Origin: Ulota crispa
Lineage: Eukaryota > Streptophyta > Bryopsida > Orthotrichales > Orthotrichaceae
NCBI GenBank assembly: GCA_963920765.1
Contig: OY987249.1
Location: 8,990,817-9,054,816, forward strand
Reading direction: 5' to 3'
DNA: 64,000 bases
Below the pieces are notes generated by a model that was not told the origin of the DNA, ran no database searches, and was given only the letters and a program-made list of their open reading frames with translations. Made by a program: the position numbers and the translations under genes. This document shows positions 45,807 to 57,633 of this stretch, in pieces (within the stretch, counting starts at the first letter, position 1; each line of letters begins with the position of its first letter).

Positions 45807-47189
45807 CTTCAAAAGTAGGTGACGATTTCATAATATGTAAACAAATTAATTACATTTGCATAAACACATGTGAGCTTGTGATGGCCTCATACATACAAAT
45901 GTGTGTCACAATAAACAATAAACTTGTAAAAGCGATGTGGAGGTAGTGACTTGAATCCCTTTGCCGTTTTTGGCACCTTCTCTTCGAATAAAAATTAAGA
46001 GTATTGGAAATTTTGAGGCCATAGTAACAAGTATGGGTTTGGATATCCAATTTAAATCTAAACATCACATTATTCTAAAATAGAAATAAAAATAAAAACC
46101 AATGCATAGGGCTATTTATGACGTAGAAGGGTAAAAAGAATTCAAAATCCTTACACAAATTCCAACACGCTCTCACCAAAACTAAGCCCTAAGGGCAGCG
46201 CACCCAACCTCAGAAATGTTATTATAGGGAAAAATAGGGGAACATGGTGTTTTTTTTGTTTTCAATTTTGATCACTTGTTTCCCAAGCCCATTCAACTAT
46301 GCAAATTATTGTTCAATCAATGATAAATTTCCTTGTTTGCAAAAACATATAGATTCTCCATCATTTATCATTCAACTTGATTTGTAAGAACAAAAAACAC
46401 AATATTTGAAAAAGTTGTGCATGAGAAATCGCAAATTTTTGCTAAGCCAAGGAAAATATTATAGCAAATTCATGCATTATTGTTCCTTTTTTATCAAAAG
46501 GTATTTTTCCATACCGGTGGAGATGCTCTAATAGAACCATCCTATCCTACACAAACCACAAACAAACAGTTCCAAACGACATTGCTTTCATTGTTTTGTA
46601 TGCATTTTATTTACTGTTTTTAACCACCAGAGCTAATTATGAACCCCCGCAATTGGGATTATTGATTCGGACCTTGGAGATTTTAATATTAAATAGGAAA
46701 TTAAGGTAGGAAAATGGACAAACTCCCAATTTTCTGTCAAAGAAACGTTAAGTTAGGCACTGTTTGGATGAAGATTACTAATATTTTTTTACGAATGAAT
46801 GTGGATGCATTTGTGATTTCATCTCATTTGATTTCCCCTGTGGCAACATGCAATTTTGGGTACGTGTCACTCTGCCAATGAAATGACACAAAAATGAAAT
46901 CTCTTTTCTAGCTACTAAAATTGCGAAATACAAAGCGTTGGTTTTTGAGTTATGTTAGTGCGTTTAGACTTTAGAGTTTTGTTTAGCAAACTTTGAGCTA
47001 TTTTGTGGAAACCAGGTGTGGCAAGAAACTAATTTCAGCCCGGCTTTCATTTGGTTTGCTCCCTTGCCTTTTAAAACCAGTGGGTGAGGTAGCCACAGCG
47101 CACCAGAAGCAATCCGGAGGTGAGTTTTTAGTAAACGTAACATTAGCAAAATTAGGAGCCCTCCAAGTGTCCCTTAATTTGTGACTCTT
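45807..47189. other. Intergenic with repeat fragments
   Basis: A lone GCATC-family end (CCGGTGGAGATGCTCT) is at about 46514-46530. The frames at 46964-47184 match no family. The rest is unassigned. Confidence 0.4.
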
Positions 47190-47423
47190 TTAACCTTTAA
47201 ACAACTATGTGGCATAGTCTATAAGCTGTTCTAGAATTGGCATTTGCTACCGATAAGAAGTTTTAATTTGAGATCTTAAATAGCTCACTATAATTGTATT
47301 AATCTATTCTTCAATTTCTTTGTTGATTTGAAATGTAGTAAAAATGTAAATTCATTCCAAACACAAGAAATAAACCTTGTATTGTACTAGTCACAATGGC
47401 ATGCGTAGACGTTTGAGGGTTAA
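47190..47423. mobile_element. TTAA-a MITE, 234 bp
   Basis: It runs from TTAACCTTTAAACAACTATG to GACGTTTGAGGGTTAA and is the reverse-orientation sister of 44831-45058. Confidence 0.8.
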
Positions 47424-47514
47424 ATTGTATTGAGCCTAAGTCAAGTACATAAGAAGTGTGTGTGAAGAGTTGCTACCTTGTATGACTTTCCTATTATAAA
47501 AGTACTAGTGGACC

Positions 47515-47879
47515 CTTGTACCCGCCGTTCTGGCGGAGGACCATCATGGGAGGGGGTCCTTGCAAAAATATTAACATGACCTTCCTCATAATCACCTTCT
47601 TCAGGCTTCTTCTCCTTTCCTTTACAATGAGCTTAATTGTACTATGCCTACCTACGCGCCTTGCCTCCTTCTCTAGGCGTCCACCCCCTATTCTTGTGTA
47701 TACCCCATCCCCAAGGACAACCATAACCGCCACATAACCATAGAAATAAGAATAACCGCCACATAACTGACATTTAATCTTCTTGGAGCAACACCCAACT
47801 ACCCAACTAATAGAGATTTTATTATATTATAGACACCCAACTACCCAACTAATGAAACCGAGCCGATTATTAGTATAGA
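47515..47879 (-). mobile_element. Short non-autonomous Helitron, 365 bp
   Basis: On the minus strand it starts TCTATACTAATAATCGG and ends in CTAG. A hairpin CCGCC-AGAAC-GGCGG stands about 17 nt before the end. It lies between A and T, the usual Helitron target, and makes no duplication. These are the defining Helitron marks. It has no Rep/helicase frame. Confidence 0.75.
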
Positions 47880-48834
47880 TAGAGAGACTAAGCACTACAA
47901 AAGCATGGATTTAATATGGTATCCAAACTTGAGTTGACACAATCAAGTACCATGCCACAATTTTTTTGCAATTTTTGGTATTATGCACCATCATGATTGA
48001 ATGGTTGCCTTGTTTCCATTGGAACCCAAGGGTCTTAACCATCGTTGCACTCAAAGCTTTGGATTGAGAAAAGTAGGTTGTAATGTATTTTATGTATCTC
48101 AAAGTACAAATCTAAACATTTATTGGGGTCCTTTGAAAGAGGTTTGGAGGGAACATCTAAAAGACTGATATGTTTGCAAGCAGCACCTGCCCTGCGGCTT
48201 GGTCTACAACAAATATGTCAATGTTGGGTTAGGGTGGAAAAATTCAACATTTTTTATAAACAAGAGTAACAATAATAATCTATCCTCCATTTTGGCGTTG
48301 TTCAATTATATTCTCCTCTACAGTCCTAGAGTAAATTAGGGTCTCTAACTTCAAATACAAATTCAAAACTTCCAAATTCAATCTTCTATACGTAAATATC
48401 TGAATTCTTACATTTGGTGGGTGAAAATTCAACCCTTTTCTACCCTAACCCCACATCAACGTATGTGCAGCCGGTAGCAAATTGAACCTTGCTTTCCATA
48501 TTCCCCAGAGGCCACATCCATTATTTTCCTTGAAGTGAACTCCAAGCTGAAATTTTCACTATTTTCACTTGAGAAAATACCCAAGCATAAGTTTTTACTT
48601 CAAAAGCCCAAATTCAAACATTTTGAATTTATGTTTGGATTTAGAGGTTGTCACAGTTGGCTAGGATTAAATTAGATGAAAATGAAAAACTAAAAAGTAG
48701 GGGCAGATATTTTACTGTTTTTATTGTTAATATAAAAGATGAAGTTTTTTCTAACCTAGGATCTACATGAAGGGAAAGAGGGCATAAAGGAAAGAGGGGG
48801 TTTAGTGAGGGAGGGGAGGCTAGCCTTTAATCTC
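47880..48834. mobile_element. Intergenic with a decayed T-family foldback (48213-48478)
   Basis: ATGTTGGGTTAGGGTGGAAAAATTC at the left pairs imperfectly with the reverse strand of CTACCCTAACCCCACATCAACG at the right. The ends recall the element at 52649-52930. Outside 48213-48478 nothing is recognised. Confidence 0.5.
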
Positions 48835-49223
48835 TTAACCCCTAAATGCTTGGCTGGTCATGATGCTTGCCCCTCTACAATGCTTTACAATGATATATAC
48901 AATAGTGTGGCAAGTATCCACTTATTATAATACTAATTCCAAAAATTGTAAAAGTAAAAAGTGCATGTTAACCTCATGAAAATTGCAGGAAGGGCAACAT
49001 GGGACCTTACATTGTGTCTTTAAATATTTTCACAATTTTAATTACCTAAAATTATGAGTGCATTTAGTGAGGTTGTTTTATTTTGCCTTCAATGATGCAC
49101 CATGTACGAGACCATGTATTTATGATCTCTTCTAAGAATAATGAGGTGAATAGCAACCTTTTTTGTTCTACACAATGTTTTTTGTGGTGACCAAGGAACA
49201 AAAACTGTCTCTTTGGGGTTTAA
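48835..49223. mobile_element. TTAA-c MITE, 389 bp
   Basis: The left end is TTAACCCCTAAATGCTTGG and the right end CTCTTTGGGGTTTAA. The body matches 23769-24137. Its right TTAA (49220-49223) is also the left TTAA of the next element. Confidence 0.75.
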
Positions 49224-49858
49224 CTCCTAAATGCCCATGGCCTTCTTTGAGCTTCTAAGAATGTGCTCTAAATTGACAAAAAGCCAACATTTTAATAAAC
49301 TGTATCAAATTCTTAAAATTGTAATTGTATAAGTTCAAACTAGATAAGTTAGAGATCACAAATGAAAAGAAAACACAACAATATCACTTGTGGATTGTTG
49401 TTTTAATGTTCAATCTTGAAGATATTAAAACTGCAAAAATGACTTGAAGTCTTTCAATCCTCTTTTCACATGTTAAATTTATAAAAATAGGTCACCAAAA
49501 TAATACAAGGTTAAAGGAAAAAACATACATAACCTCAATCACTTTGCTGCTTTTCAAAATCTATTCCACAATTTTTTCAAATGAATTTCTAGTGTAGGTT
49601 TTTCTCCAAAATATAGTGAATTTGAAGCTTATTTCCAAGAGCTCTCAACACTATGGAAAGTTCAGACCTTTGCACAAAATCTTGAATAGAAAAATCATGA
49701 TCAATCATTTTCAAAATCAAATTTTTGATGCTAGAACTAGGCTTTGGAATGAATAGTTCAAATTTATAAATTACTAAAAATAACAAATTAGTTAGGTTTA
49801 TTAAACTTCAAAGTATTTTCAAAATCAAAATTTGGTGCCTCAGACATTTAGGGGTTAA
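49220..49858. mobile_element. TTAA-d MITE, 639 bp
   Basis: It runs from TTAACTCCTAAATGCCCATG to CTCAGACATTTAGGGGTTAA and is similar along its length to 21654-22304. Confidence 0.85.
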
Positions 49859-50007
49859 GGGTTAAAAGACTCACCCCAAGGATACATTTGAGTATGTCGC
49901 CATTTTTGTTTGTAGGGATAAGGAAACTATTGACAATGAGTTTGAATTTGTTGAATATTATCCATAGAAGTGTTTGCCCATGTTTATGAATTGTATCTGA
50001 CTTGCTC

Positions 50008-50837
50008 TAAGGTAGACACACCCATACCTGACTGTTTAAGGGTTCGGGGTACCTCAAGGTCTTGGAAAATTCAGGAAAAAACCCGTAGGTTAGCCTTTCA
50101 ACAAGCTATCATGGAATGCAATTTTTGTGAAAAAAAGTATTGTAGAATATTTTATATGGGAATGACTAGAGGACACCCCCCACTCCCCCAATTGCTATGT
50201 GGACACCCCCTATAGTCCAACCTATTAAATTTGAGATGATTATTACATTGAAATATGACACAAAATCAAAACAATATTTTAGCTCACATTTGCATCCAAA
50301 AGTGTTGCAAACATACAACAAACATGTCTCATTTGTGACATGGTCAAGAGTTAAATCAGTTGCTCTCTTCATTTATAAGTTTAACACTTGAGACCATGTC
50401 ACAAATGAGACATTTTTGTTGTATGTTTCCAACGTTGTAGACACAAATGTGCACTAAATTATTGTTTTGGCTTAATTTCATATCTCAAAGTAATAATCAT
50501 CTCAAATTTAATAGGTTGGACTATAGGGGGTGTCCACGTAGCAACTAGGGGGTAGCCCCTTAGTCATTCCTTTTATATTAAAGGGAAAAGTTGCAACTCA
50601 TAGGGTCCCTATTAGCAACTCTAGACTAACCTTGAAATTGCTTGGATATGTTCCCAAAGTGGCACCAGATGGTCCCAATCTCAACTGCCCCAAAGTAACT
50701 TAGCAACTGACATGTGGCAGAATTTGTTTGTGTAAGTGGCATTCATTGCTCCACTATGGGTTCAACAATGGGTGGAGAAGTCCTCAAATCTAGGGTGCAA
50801 AATTGGGGAGGGGTAGGAAATGGGTGTGTCTACCTTA
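50008..50837. mobile_element. AAGGTAG-family element (I type) split by a hAT-like foldback
   Basis: The ends TAAGGTAGACACACCCAT and ATGGGTGTGTCTACCTTA are nearly exact inverted copies. Taking out 50158-50578 leaves about 410 bp that align with 7330-7556 plus 9716-9911. Confidence 0.75.
50158..50570. mobile_element. hAT-like foldback MITE, 413 bp
   Basis: It starts GGGAATGACTAGAGG and ends TAGTCATTCC, with arms of about 160-190 bp around GTGGACACCCCCTATAGTCC. It is flanked by an 8-bp duplication TTTTATAT (50150-50157 and 50571-50578), the length made by hAT elements. The uninterrupted sister sequence at 7470-7490 has a single such site. Confidence 0.85.
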
Positions 50838-51255
50838 CTGTACACAAATGTTTCTGGGGCTAGGATGCAAAAGCGCAACTTTTATACAAACACGGGTGAA
50901 AGTAAGAATCTGCCCCTTTTTTAGTTGGTTGATTAGTTTTATGTCCTAAACCAAATTCCAAATTGGGAACTTGGAATCCAAAAATGAATTCAAAACTTCC
51001 AAGTTTAATCTCCAAATGGTAGATATCTAAACTCTTACATGTAATGTCAGGTGATAAGTCTCAGATTTGCTTCAAAAACAAGTATGTGCAGTATATCAAG
51101 CCATGGTAGCCAGCAGGGTCTTTTTTATGGCAAAATGGAGCCAAACTGTCAGAATTTTGACAAATTTGAACCAATGTGGGCTAGTCCCTCCATCTACTAC
51201 CCAATGGGCTATTGATATCTAGAATCTAAAAAACAAAAAAATGGGCTAGTAGCTA
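50838..51255. other. Unassigned, includes a possible T-family remnant
   Basis: About 50860-51085 has T-family words (AATTCAAAACTTCCAA, GGTAGATATCTAAACTC), but its ends are not clear. Confidence 0.35.
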
Positions 51256-51512
51256 CACTAAATATTGCATTTAGGTTGTCCCACACTAATTTCTTGACAT
51301 GTTCCACTATATAAATATTTACTGCTCTACAATAAATTTCATTGATTTTTATCACAATAATTTTATTTGAAAGGACTTGGCAGCAGCAACAAAGTTGCAA
51401 AAAATAAACAAGCAACATTCAATTTGTAAACCATGTGAAATCCTAATATCTAGAGAGTTGCATGCACCTCCAAATGGTCATATGATGAGTCATGAGGTAA
51501 CTTTCCAAGGTA

Positions 51513-51831
51513 AGAGCATCTCTTGCAAGCCTCCAAATATCCATGCCCCTTTGACTTTTGGATGGTAAGCAATCAATTCTAGCATGTGTAAGCCTTTACA
51601 TTTATCTTCCCCCTTCAAATAAACCATATTTGAAGGGAAACCCTCTACAAGCTATTTTTATTTTTATTGGCATAGCTTACATTTTGCTTTTGAAAATTCC
51701 TTGACTTGTGATTGGTTGACATTATATTTAGCGGGTTGGAGTGTTGGGGATATAAACGGCCATGCCCTCTTAAATGGAAAAAAAAGGAATGGAGGGGACC
51801 TTGGTAGTTGCAAAGTTGCAAGAGATGCTTT
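51513..51831. mobile_element. GCATC-family MITE, 319 bp
   Basis: It runs from AGAGCATCTCTTGCAA to TTGCAAGAGATGCTTT and is nested in the CACTAAAT element. The flanks AAGGTA and AAGGTG may be a worn target duplication. Confidence 0.65.
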
Positions 51832-52148
51832 AAGGTGGCCTTTAATTTTTTGGCAAATTTTTGCCTAAATCTTACCTTGAACAAGCACTAGTGAATGTTA
51901 CACTAAGAAATTTTGGTGAAAAAGTGGGTGAAATTGCCAACATCCTCCTTACACAAACACCAGATTTGCCAACTTTTGGATGAAAGTAGTTTATACTAGT
52001 AAACATATTGGATGAATGTGCACACATTGTTCATTAATTCCAATTATTTCCAAATTTTCCTCACTTGCATGTATTCTGGGATGCGAGTCACTCTACCCTG
52101 ACAAAAAAAAAACGCTTCTCTAAGGCAACCTAATTATCAAGGCAACCT

Positions 52149-52560
52149 AGGGTAGTATGCTCATAAACAGTCCATTTAAGGGCTTATCCACCATTATCAT
52201 GGTTTTCCGTGGATGGGAGGATTTTTAGTTCATTTTTTAGACAAAGAGAAATAGATGCGAAATGTATCACAAGTTGTTTCATGTTTTTTGAAGCATTTTT
52301 GAGTTACTTATGAACTTTCAAAGTGCATATGTCATATGTCCCAATTTATGACCCTAGACCTTCCAAGAACCGTTCACTTGCAAGTTGTGAAGAGATTTGA
52401 AGAAGCAAGGAGAATGATTGACTCTTGCAATTAAAAACACCTTTTCTTCCATGCATTCAATAATTGTAAGAGGCCAATTTAAGAATAACCCAATGCACCA
52501 TTTCACTACAAGCTACCTAGACGATTCAAAATGTGAGAGCAATTTATGAGCACACTACCT
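52149..52560. mobile_element. AAGGTAG-family MITE (H type), 412 bp
   Basis: The ends AGGGTAGTATGCTCATAAA and TTTATGAGCACACTACCT are inverted. Identical 18-bp sequences (TAATTATCAAGGCAACCT) stand on both sides, at 52131-52148 and 52561-52578. Confidence 0.75.
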
Positions 52561-52648
52561 TAATTATCAAGGCAACCTAAATTTAATACCCAACATACTA
52601 TCAAAATGAGGTAAGATTTTAACCCAAAAAAATCCTCAAAGCAATGGC

Positions 52649-52930
52649 TCAGTCTACTGCACATATGTTGATGTGGGACCGAGGTTGAAAACCTCAAGAT
52701 TTTTCACTTGCCAATGGTAATGGTAATAATTTGTCCCCTATATTAATATAGTTTAATTGTATCCTCCTCTACGTTCTAGACTAATGCAGTGTTTTTGTAT
52801 TTAAAAATGAATTCAAAACTCCGTAATTCAACCACTAGATGGTAATATTTAAACTCTCATATTTTTTTAACAAGTGAAAAAACTGAGGTTTTCCACCCGG
52901 CCCCACATCAACGTATGTGCAATAGACTGA
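52649..52930. mobile_element. T-family foldback, about 282 bp
   Basis: TCAGTCTACTGCACATATG..GATGTGGG at the left pairs with CCCCACATCAACGTATGTGC..AGACTGA at the right, then GGTTGAAAACCTCA with TGAGGTTTTCCACC. Confidence 0.75.
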
Positions 52931-54129
52931 AGGGCTGTTCTCAATGGGACTGTGGACGCGTTTCGGTGAGAGCAGCTTTGTCTGTTTCCTTGACGCAGAC
53001 CCACCTTTCCAGAATTCATTCTTGTATAATGGATGTGTGAGAAAACACGTCTGCTATTGCAGTTTCTTGAACTGACATGTTTCCCTACTTTGTGCAACCA
53101 ATCAAAAGCCCTTAAATAGATTTCATGAAAGCACATACCATGTTTATTACAGGGAATCCACCTTCCATTCCGTGTTTTAATTTTTGCACATGCTTAATTA
53201 ATTATATAAAAGTACGAGGTTTGCTCTTCAATTTTGAGGAGCTCTCACTCCAAGAGCATTGCAAGTCCAAAGTTTTCAAAGTAAGTGTTTCATACCCTTT
53301 TCATTTTCTCAATTTTTGTCCTTTATTTATTTTTTGAACTTGAGTGTTTTAATTTTGTGAAGAGATTGGGAGACATTAGAATTTTCAAATTTTCAAACTC
53401 CATGAGTTAGACTTTTGTGAGCTATAGAGAGTAAATGTTTTTGCTTTTTTGTTCATTTGAGTGGAAGCTATGCTCTCTTACTTATGTAATTTATTATGAA
53501 ACTCAACAAATTTTGAGTTTAGATTTGATGTTTTGAAGAGAGGAGGTAGTTGAGAGATTGCTTTACTTTTGAGTTGAAGTGACATGCTATCTATTTTTAG
53601 ACCCAAGATTTTTAAGTGTAAAGTGTTGCTTAAATTTTGCACAATTTTTAGATTCTTTTAGACATAGTTGTTCATTGTTACATTCCAAACAAACAAAAAT
53701 GTCAAATGCATTGTATTACACTATTAGAGCATTGTAGATGTTTGTCAATGTTTGTCAAAAATTTGTGCAAGTGCTGCCATTTTTAGACCAAATTTTTAAA
53801 GGGACATGTTTGGTGATTTTTTGATCAAATTTCAAAAAAACTAGTGTTAAATTGTATAGTTGAGATTGGAGAAGTAAATATAGATGTGACATGTTATCAA
53901 ATTGCATTTATGAGATTAGACCATAAAATTTGAATTACACATAGTCCATGTACACATTTCAATACTAACTATTTCCTTTGTATTATGCAATATTATCAAA
54001 TCACATACATAAAAAAAAATCTTTAGTACTAATTTTTTTTCATTCATGGATTCTCTTGAGTTTCTTATGTTATCACCTCTTATAGAAAATGATAATAGCA
54101 ATTTTTTTTTTCTTCTTTATAATATTCTT
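52931..54129. other. Left flank of the Harbinger remnant
   Basis: AT-rich, no second gene recognised. It may include non-coding parts of the transposon, but no terminal repeat is identified. Confidence 0.35.
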
Positions 54130-55276
54130 GTTAATGATTATTATGGTAGAAGACAACATAGACAATGGTAGAAATTTCCCTGCTCTCTTCACAACTGAAA
54201 AACTATGCATGAAATTGTATGGCATTACACTCTAAAAATACAAGATGCTAGATGGCATTTAGAATATTGGATGTCTTGGACAATATTTAACAGTTTATGT
54301 GATTTAGTGCATCCTTACTTTTTTTTAAACTACAAATATTTGAGAACGTATAGATGTTGAACGCATCGTTGTTATGGTTTTAAAAATATTAGCATGTAAT
54401 TATTCAAAGGGAATAATTGCAAATTTATATAGTACAGGTAGCACAACTGTTTTTAATTATACACTTTTAATTACAGAAGTTCTTGCAAATAAGGATAAAA
54501 TGTTTTCTAAATTTATTCATATTCCAAGTGGTCAAAAATTGCTTAGCACTATTCAAAAATTCAAAAATTAAATAGGAATTTTTCAAATATGCGGTGCAAT
54601 TGACGGAATTCATATTAAACTAATCGAAAAACCTCGTTTAAAACTAGTTCCCGCAAAATATTAAAATCGACATGATTATTACAATGTTTTATTGCAAGCT
54701 ATTTGTAATAGCGATTTGTGTTTTGGGAACATAGTAGTGCTTGCTCTTGAAGGTACACATGATAAATCTCATCTTCAAGCTTCAAATTATTACTGAAGTT
54801 CAATGAACCGGGAAATTTTGCAAGAGCCAAATATCATCATCAACGGCGAACAAGTTCTACCATATGTGGTTAGTGATTCAACCTATCATCTTTTGACACA
54901 TTTGATAAAAGCATATAATTTAAGAGCCTCCAGAGATGCTACAAAATATTCTTTTGATAAGACTTTTAGGCGAGGACGTGTCAAAATAGAAAACTCATTT
55001 GCTCATTTGAAGAATAGATGGCAAGTTCTCAAAAATATAAATTTTAGTGTACAATTTGCAGGGCAAATTGTTCTTGCATGTCGTGTTTTGCAAAAAATTT
55101 GCAAAATTCACAACGAAGAATTAGTGTTGGATGGAAACAATGATATAGACGATCATTTAAATCGTAATGACATTAGAGTTCCTAGGCCACAAGTAACAAA
55201 AGGTGCTTCTAAAGTAAGTTCATTTAGGATCCAAGATGTTTTGTATTCTGGGTGGATTACAATTGTAATTCAATAA
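54130..55276 (+). pseudogene. Broken PIF/Harbinger transposase (DDE family, HARBI1-like)
   Basis: One frame spells a Harbinger nuclease: KILACNYSKGIIANLYSTGST (about 54380-54440), ICGAIDGIHIKL (first catalytic Asp), RHDYYNVLLQAICNSD, THDKSHLQASNYY, MNREILQEPN, VSDSTYHLLTHLIKAYN (second Asp) and RRGRVKIENSFAHLKNRW (Glu) near 54967-55020. In-frame stops at 54569, 54662 and 54794 interrupt it, so it cannot be active. The frame after 54803 remains open for 157 codons. The N-terminal part before 54374 is worn. No target duplication or terminal repeats could be fixed. Confidence 0.88.
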
Positions 55277-55520
55277 TAAAATATACACATATTTGTATTT
55301 GAACAAAAAACAATAATATCAATAAAAATGGCCATGTTTTTTTCCATTTGTATAGGTGTATATTTATTTATCAAAGTGAATCTTGAAATCTTGAAATCTT
55401 ATTATAGTTTCAAATTATGATTGTGTAAATGGACATGAATGACATAACTTCTCTTATACTATATTGAGTTCAATTATTTATCATTAGGATTTGCAAAAAC
55501 TAATGATAATAATAAATTAA

Positions 55521-55931
55521 GGGAATTACTATAGCAACACCCTATATTGCTAATGAGACACCCCCTTTGAGCATGAAATTTGATAATTTAGAGCTATTTT
55601 TTATTTATTAAGTGGTCCATCATTCATTCAATCACAACATTATCACCTCCTTGAAAGAAAACATGACAAATACAAAGAAAATTTGAAATATTATTGCACC
55701 AATGCTATTTTTTGATATATTTTTGCTTTAAGTAACTCAAAAATCCTATATTTTTAGTTTGAAATTTAAGCGCATTTTTTTGTTTTTTTTAATATAGCCT
55801 TAGAATGATAAAGGTGAAACAAATCTTTTGATCCAAATAAAAAAATCAGCAAAATCAGCATTAAAAATCACATTTTCATGCCTAGTGGGGGTGTCCCGTT
55901 AGCAATTTAAGGTGTTGCTATAGTAATTCCC
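55521..55931. mobile_element. hAT-like foldback MITE, 411 bp
   Basis: It starts GGGAATTACTATAGCAACAC and ends GTTGCTATAGTAATTCCC, followed inward by GAGACACCCCC pairing with GGGGGTGTCCC. It is flanked by an exact 8-bp duplication TAAATTAA (55513-55520 and 55932-55939). Same family as 50158-50570. Confidence 0.88.
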
Positions 55932-56449
55932 TAAATTAATTGATAAATTCAATTACATCATTTAAGTTCTTTGTTGTCAAAAGATTTATTTTCAAAATTC
56001 AAAATCAAATTAAAAAATAAAAAATAAAAAAACAATATTTCAAAAATTTCTTTACTTGTGGAATTTTTCCTTTTTAATAGGGTTTCACCTCTTTAAAGAA
56101 TCATCTTCCTCTCATGTGCACTTATCTTTTCTAAAATACTACCAAAAAGAATATTTATATAGAACCTATTTTGCCATGGAAAATTTTCACTCAAATTCCA
56201 CCAAACATTCAACTGTTCTAAATGGGACCATGAACTTGATATATAAAGAAATGTCCAAGCACGAAAACATTATATTGATTCAAGAGGCATTGTTTATTTC
56301 AAGATAAAATTTTATTAATATATTGTACAAAAACATAAAACAAAATTAAATGATTATGTGTGACTTATCCTTATTTTACACTTCTGTTTATAAGAATTAA
56401 TATAGGAAATTGATATATGCACATTGAGAGGTTGATGTTTGCACACCTC

Positions 56450-56770
56450 CAGGGGTAAATTTTAGATTTCTACCATCATAAAGCTAAATTTGAGAATTTT
56501 GAATTTAGATTTGGATTTAGAAACCATAATTTAGTCTAGAACTATAAATTTGTTGCAATTCAACAACATCCAATGAAAAAGTTTAGCTAGGGGGATAAAT
56601 ATTACTTTTACTTATGTTTGTAAAAAATGATAAGAATTTGTAGTGGGTGCTGTTGAATTGCAACTTCTTTTACGGTTCTAGATTCAATCATGGTCTCTAA
56701 GTCCAAATTTGAATTCAAAATTCTCAAATTTAGCTTTATGGTGGTAGAAATCTACCATTTATCAATTCCC
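56450..56770. mobile_element. T-family foldback, about 320 bp
   Basis: TAGATTTCTACCATCATAAAG..AAATTTGAGAATTTTGAATT at the left pairs with its reverse complement at 56700-56765. The loop holds TAAATATTACTTTTACTTATG. Confidence 0.75.
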
Positions 56771-57068
56771 CTTTTAAGTGGGTGTTGTTCTATTGTATTT
56801 TCATTTGTGGTCTTCAACTAAAACAAGATTGCCAAATCCAAATCTAAATTCAATTTTTCAAATTCATCTTGTTGATGGTAAATATCTAATTGTTACCATA
56901 TCTCCACCCTCCTCCCCTTCCTTGAGTGCACATATATCGAACTCTAAGTGTGCATATCTCAATTCTTTTATTTATGTAGTTTTAGGAAACACCATAACAT
57001 TTTCAATTATTTCCAAACACAAATGTATTACATTTGCATATGTAATCCTATTTAAAAAGTACGATTTG

Positions 57069-57372
57069 CATTACAAGGGATTTGGACCCCCAAAGGGGCT
57101 GTGGGTTTTTCTGTTCCCAATGTTGGGAACCAGCCCCTGCTGGTCGTCAGAAAAATTAATTAAAAAAAAAATCATAGAAAAAAATAAGATTTTTTTTTAT
57201 TTTTTTATGTTTTTAATCTTATTTTTTTATTTTTTTAATAAAATAATATAGGCTGACATGGTCGCCTGAATGTCAGCTTGGCCTCTGGTAGACTGCCCAT
57301 GTAGAAGGTGTTCCCAAAGTTCCCATGGATTTGGAGGAAGGGGCCTCTTTGGGGGTTCAATTCCTTGTAATG
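57069..57372. mobile_element. MITE with CATTACAAGG ends, about 304 bp
   Basis: CATTACAAGGGATTTGG..ACCCCCAAAG at the left pairs with CTTTGGGGGTTCAATTCC..TTGTAATG at the right, about 30 bp in all. The middle has a T-rich/A-rich pair of runs. The superfamily is not assigned. Confidence 0.7.
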
Positions 57373-57633
57373 TACTCTTTTGTAACTAGTTCAACTATGT
57401 TGAAATGTTTTTTTAATCACTAAATAAGTAATGAAGTTAGATTGTGTTTATAAATTATTAAAAATAAGTATATATTGTCTTCATTATGATTCTTTACTTT
57501 ATGTTTCCACTAAAAAATATTGCTTTAGAATTATATTTTATAGAATTACAAGATACAATAAAATGCCAAATACTTTGGCTATGCCTACAAACATGTTTGT
57601 ATGTGTGACCATAAATAAATAAATAAATAATGG

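Larger units (their letters stand above)
51256..52590. mobile_element. CACTAAAT-family MITE, broken up by later insertions
   Basis: The left part 51256-51512 is the reverse-orientation match of 11926-12229. Its remaining end pieces (GGCAACCTAATTATCAAGGC and AAGGCAACCTAAATTTAAT) lie at 52126-52148 and 52561-52590. Between them stand a GCATC MITE (51513-51831), a further repeat (51832-52125) and an H-type element (52149-52560). Confidence 0.65.

Noticed and set aside
56778-57251. 157-residue plus-strand frame
   Set aside because: Starts in AT-rich spacer and runs into the MITE at 57069-57372; the end is an AT-rich run; no domain.
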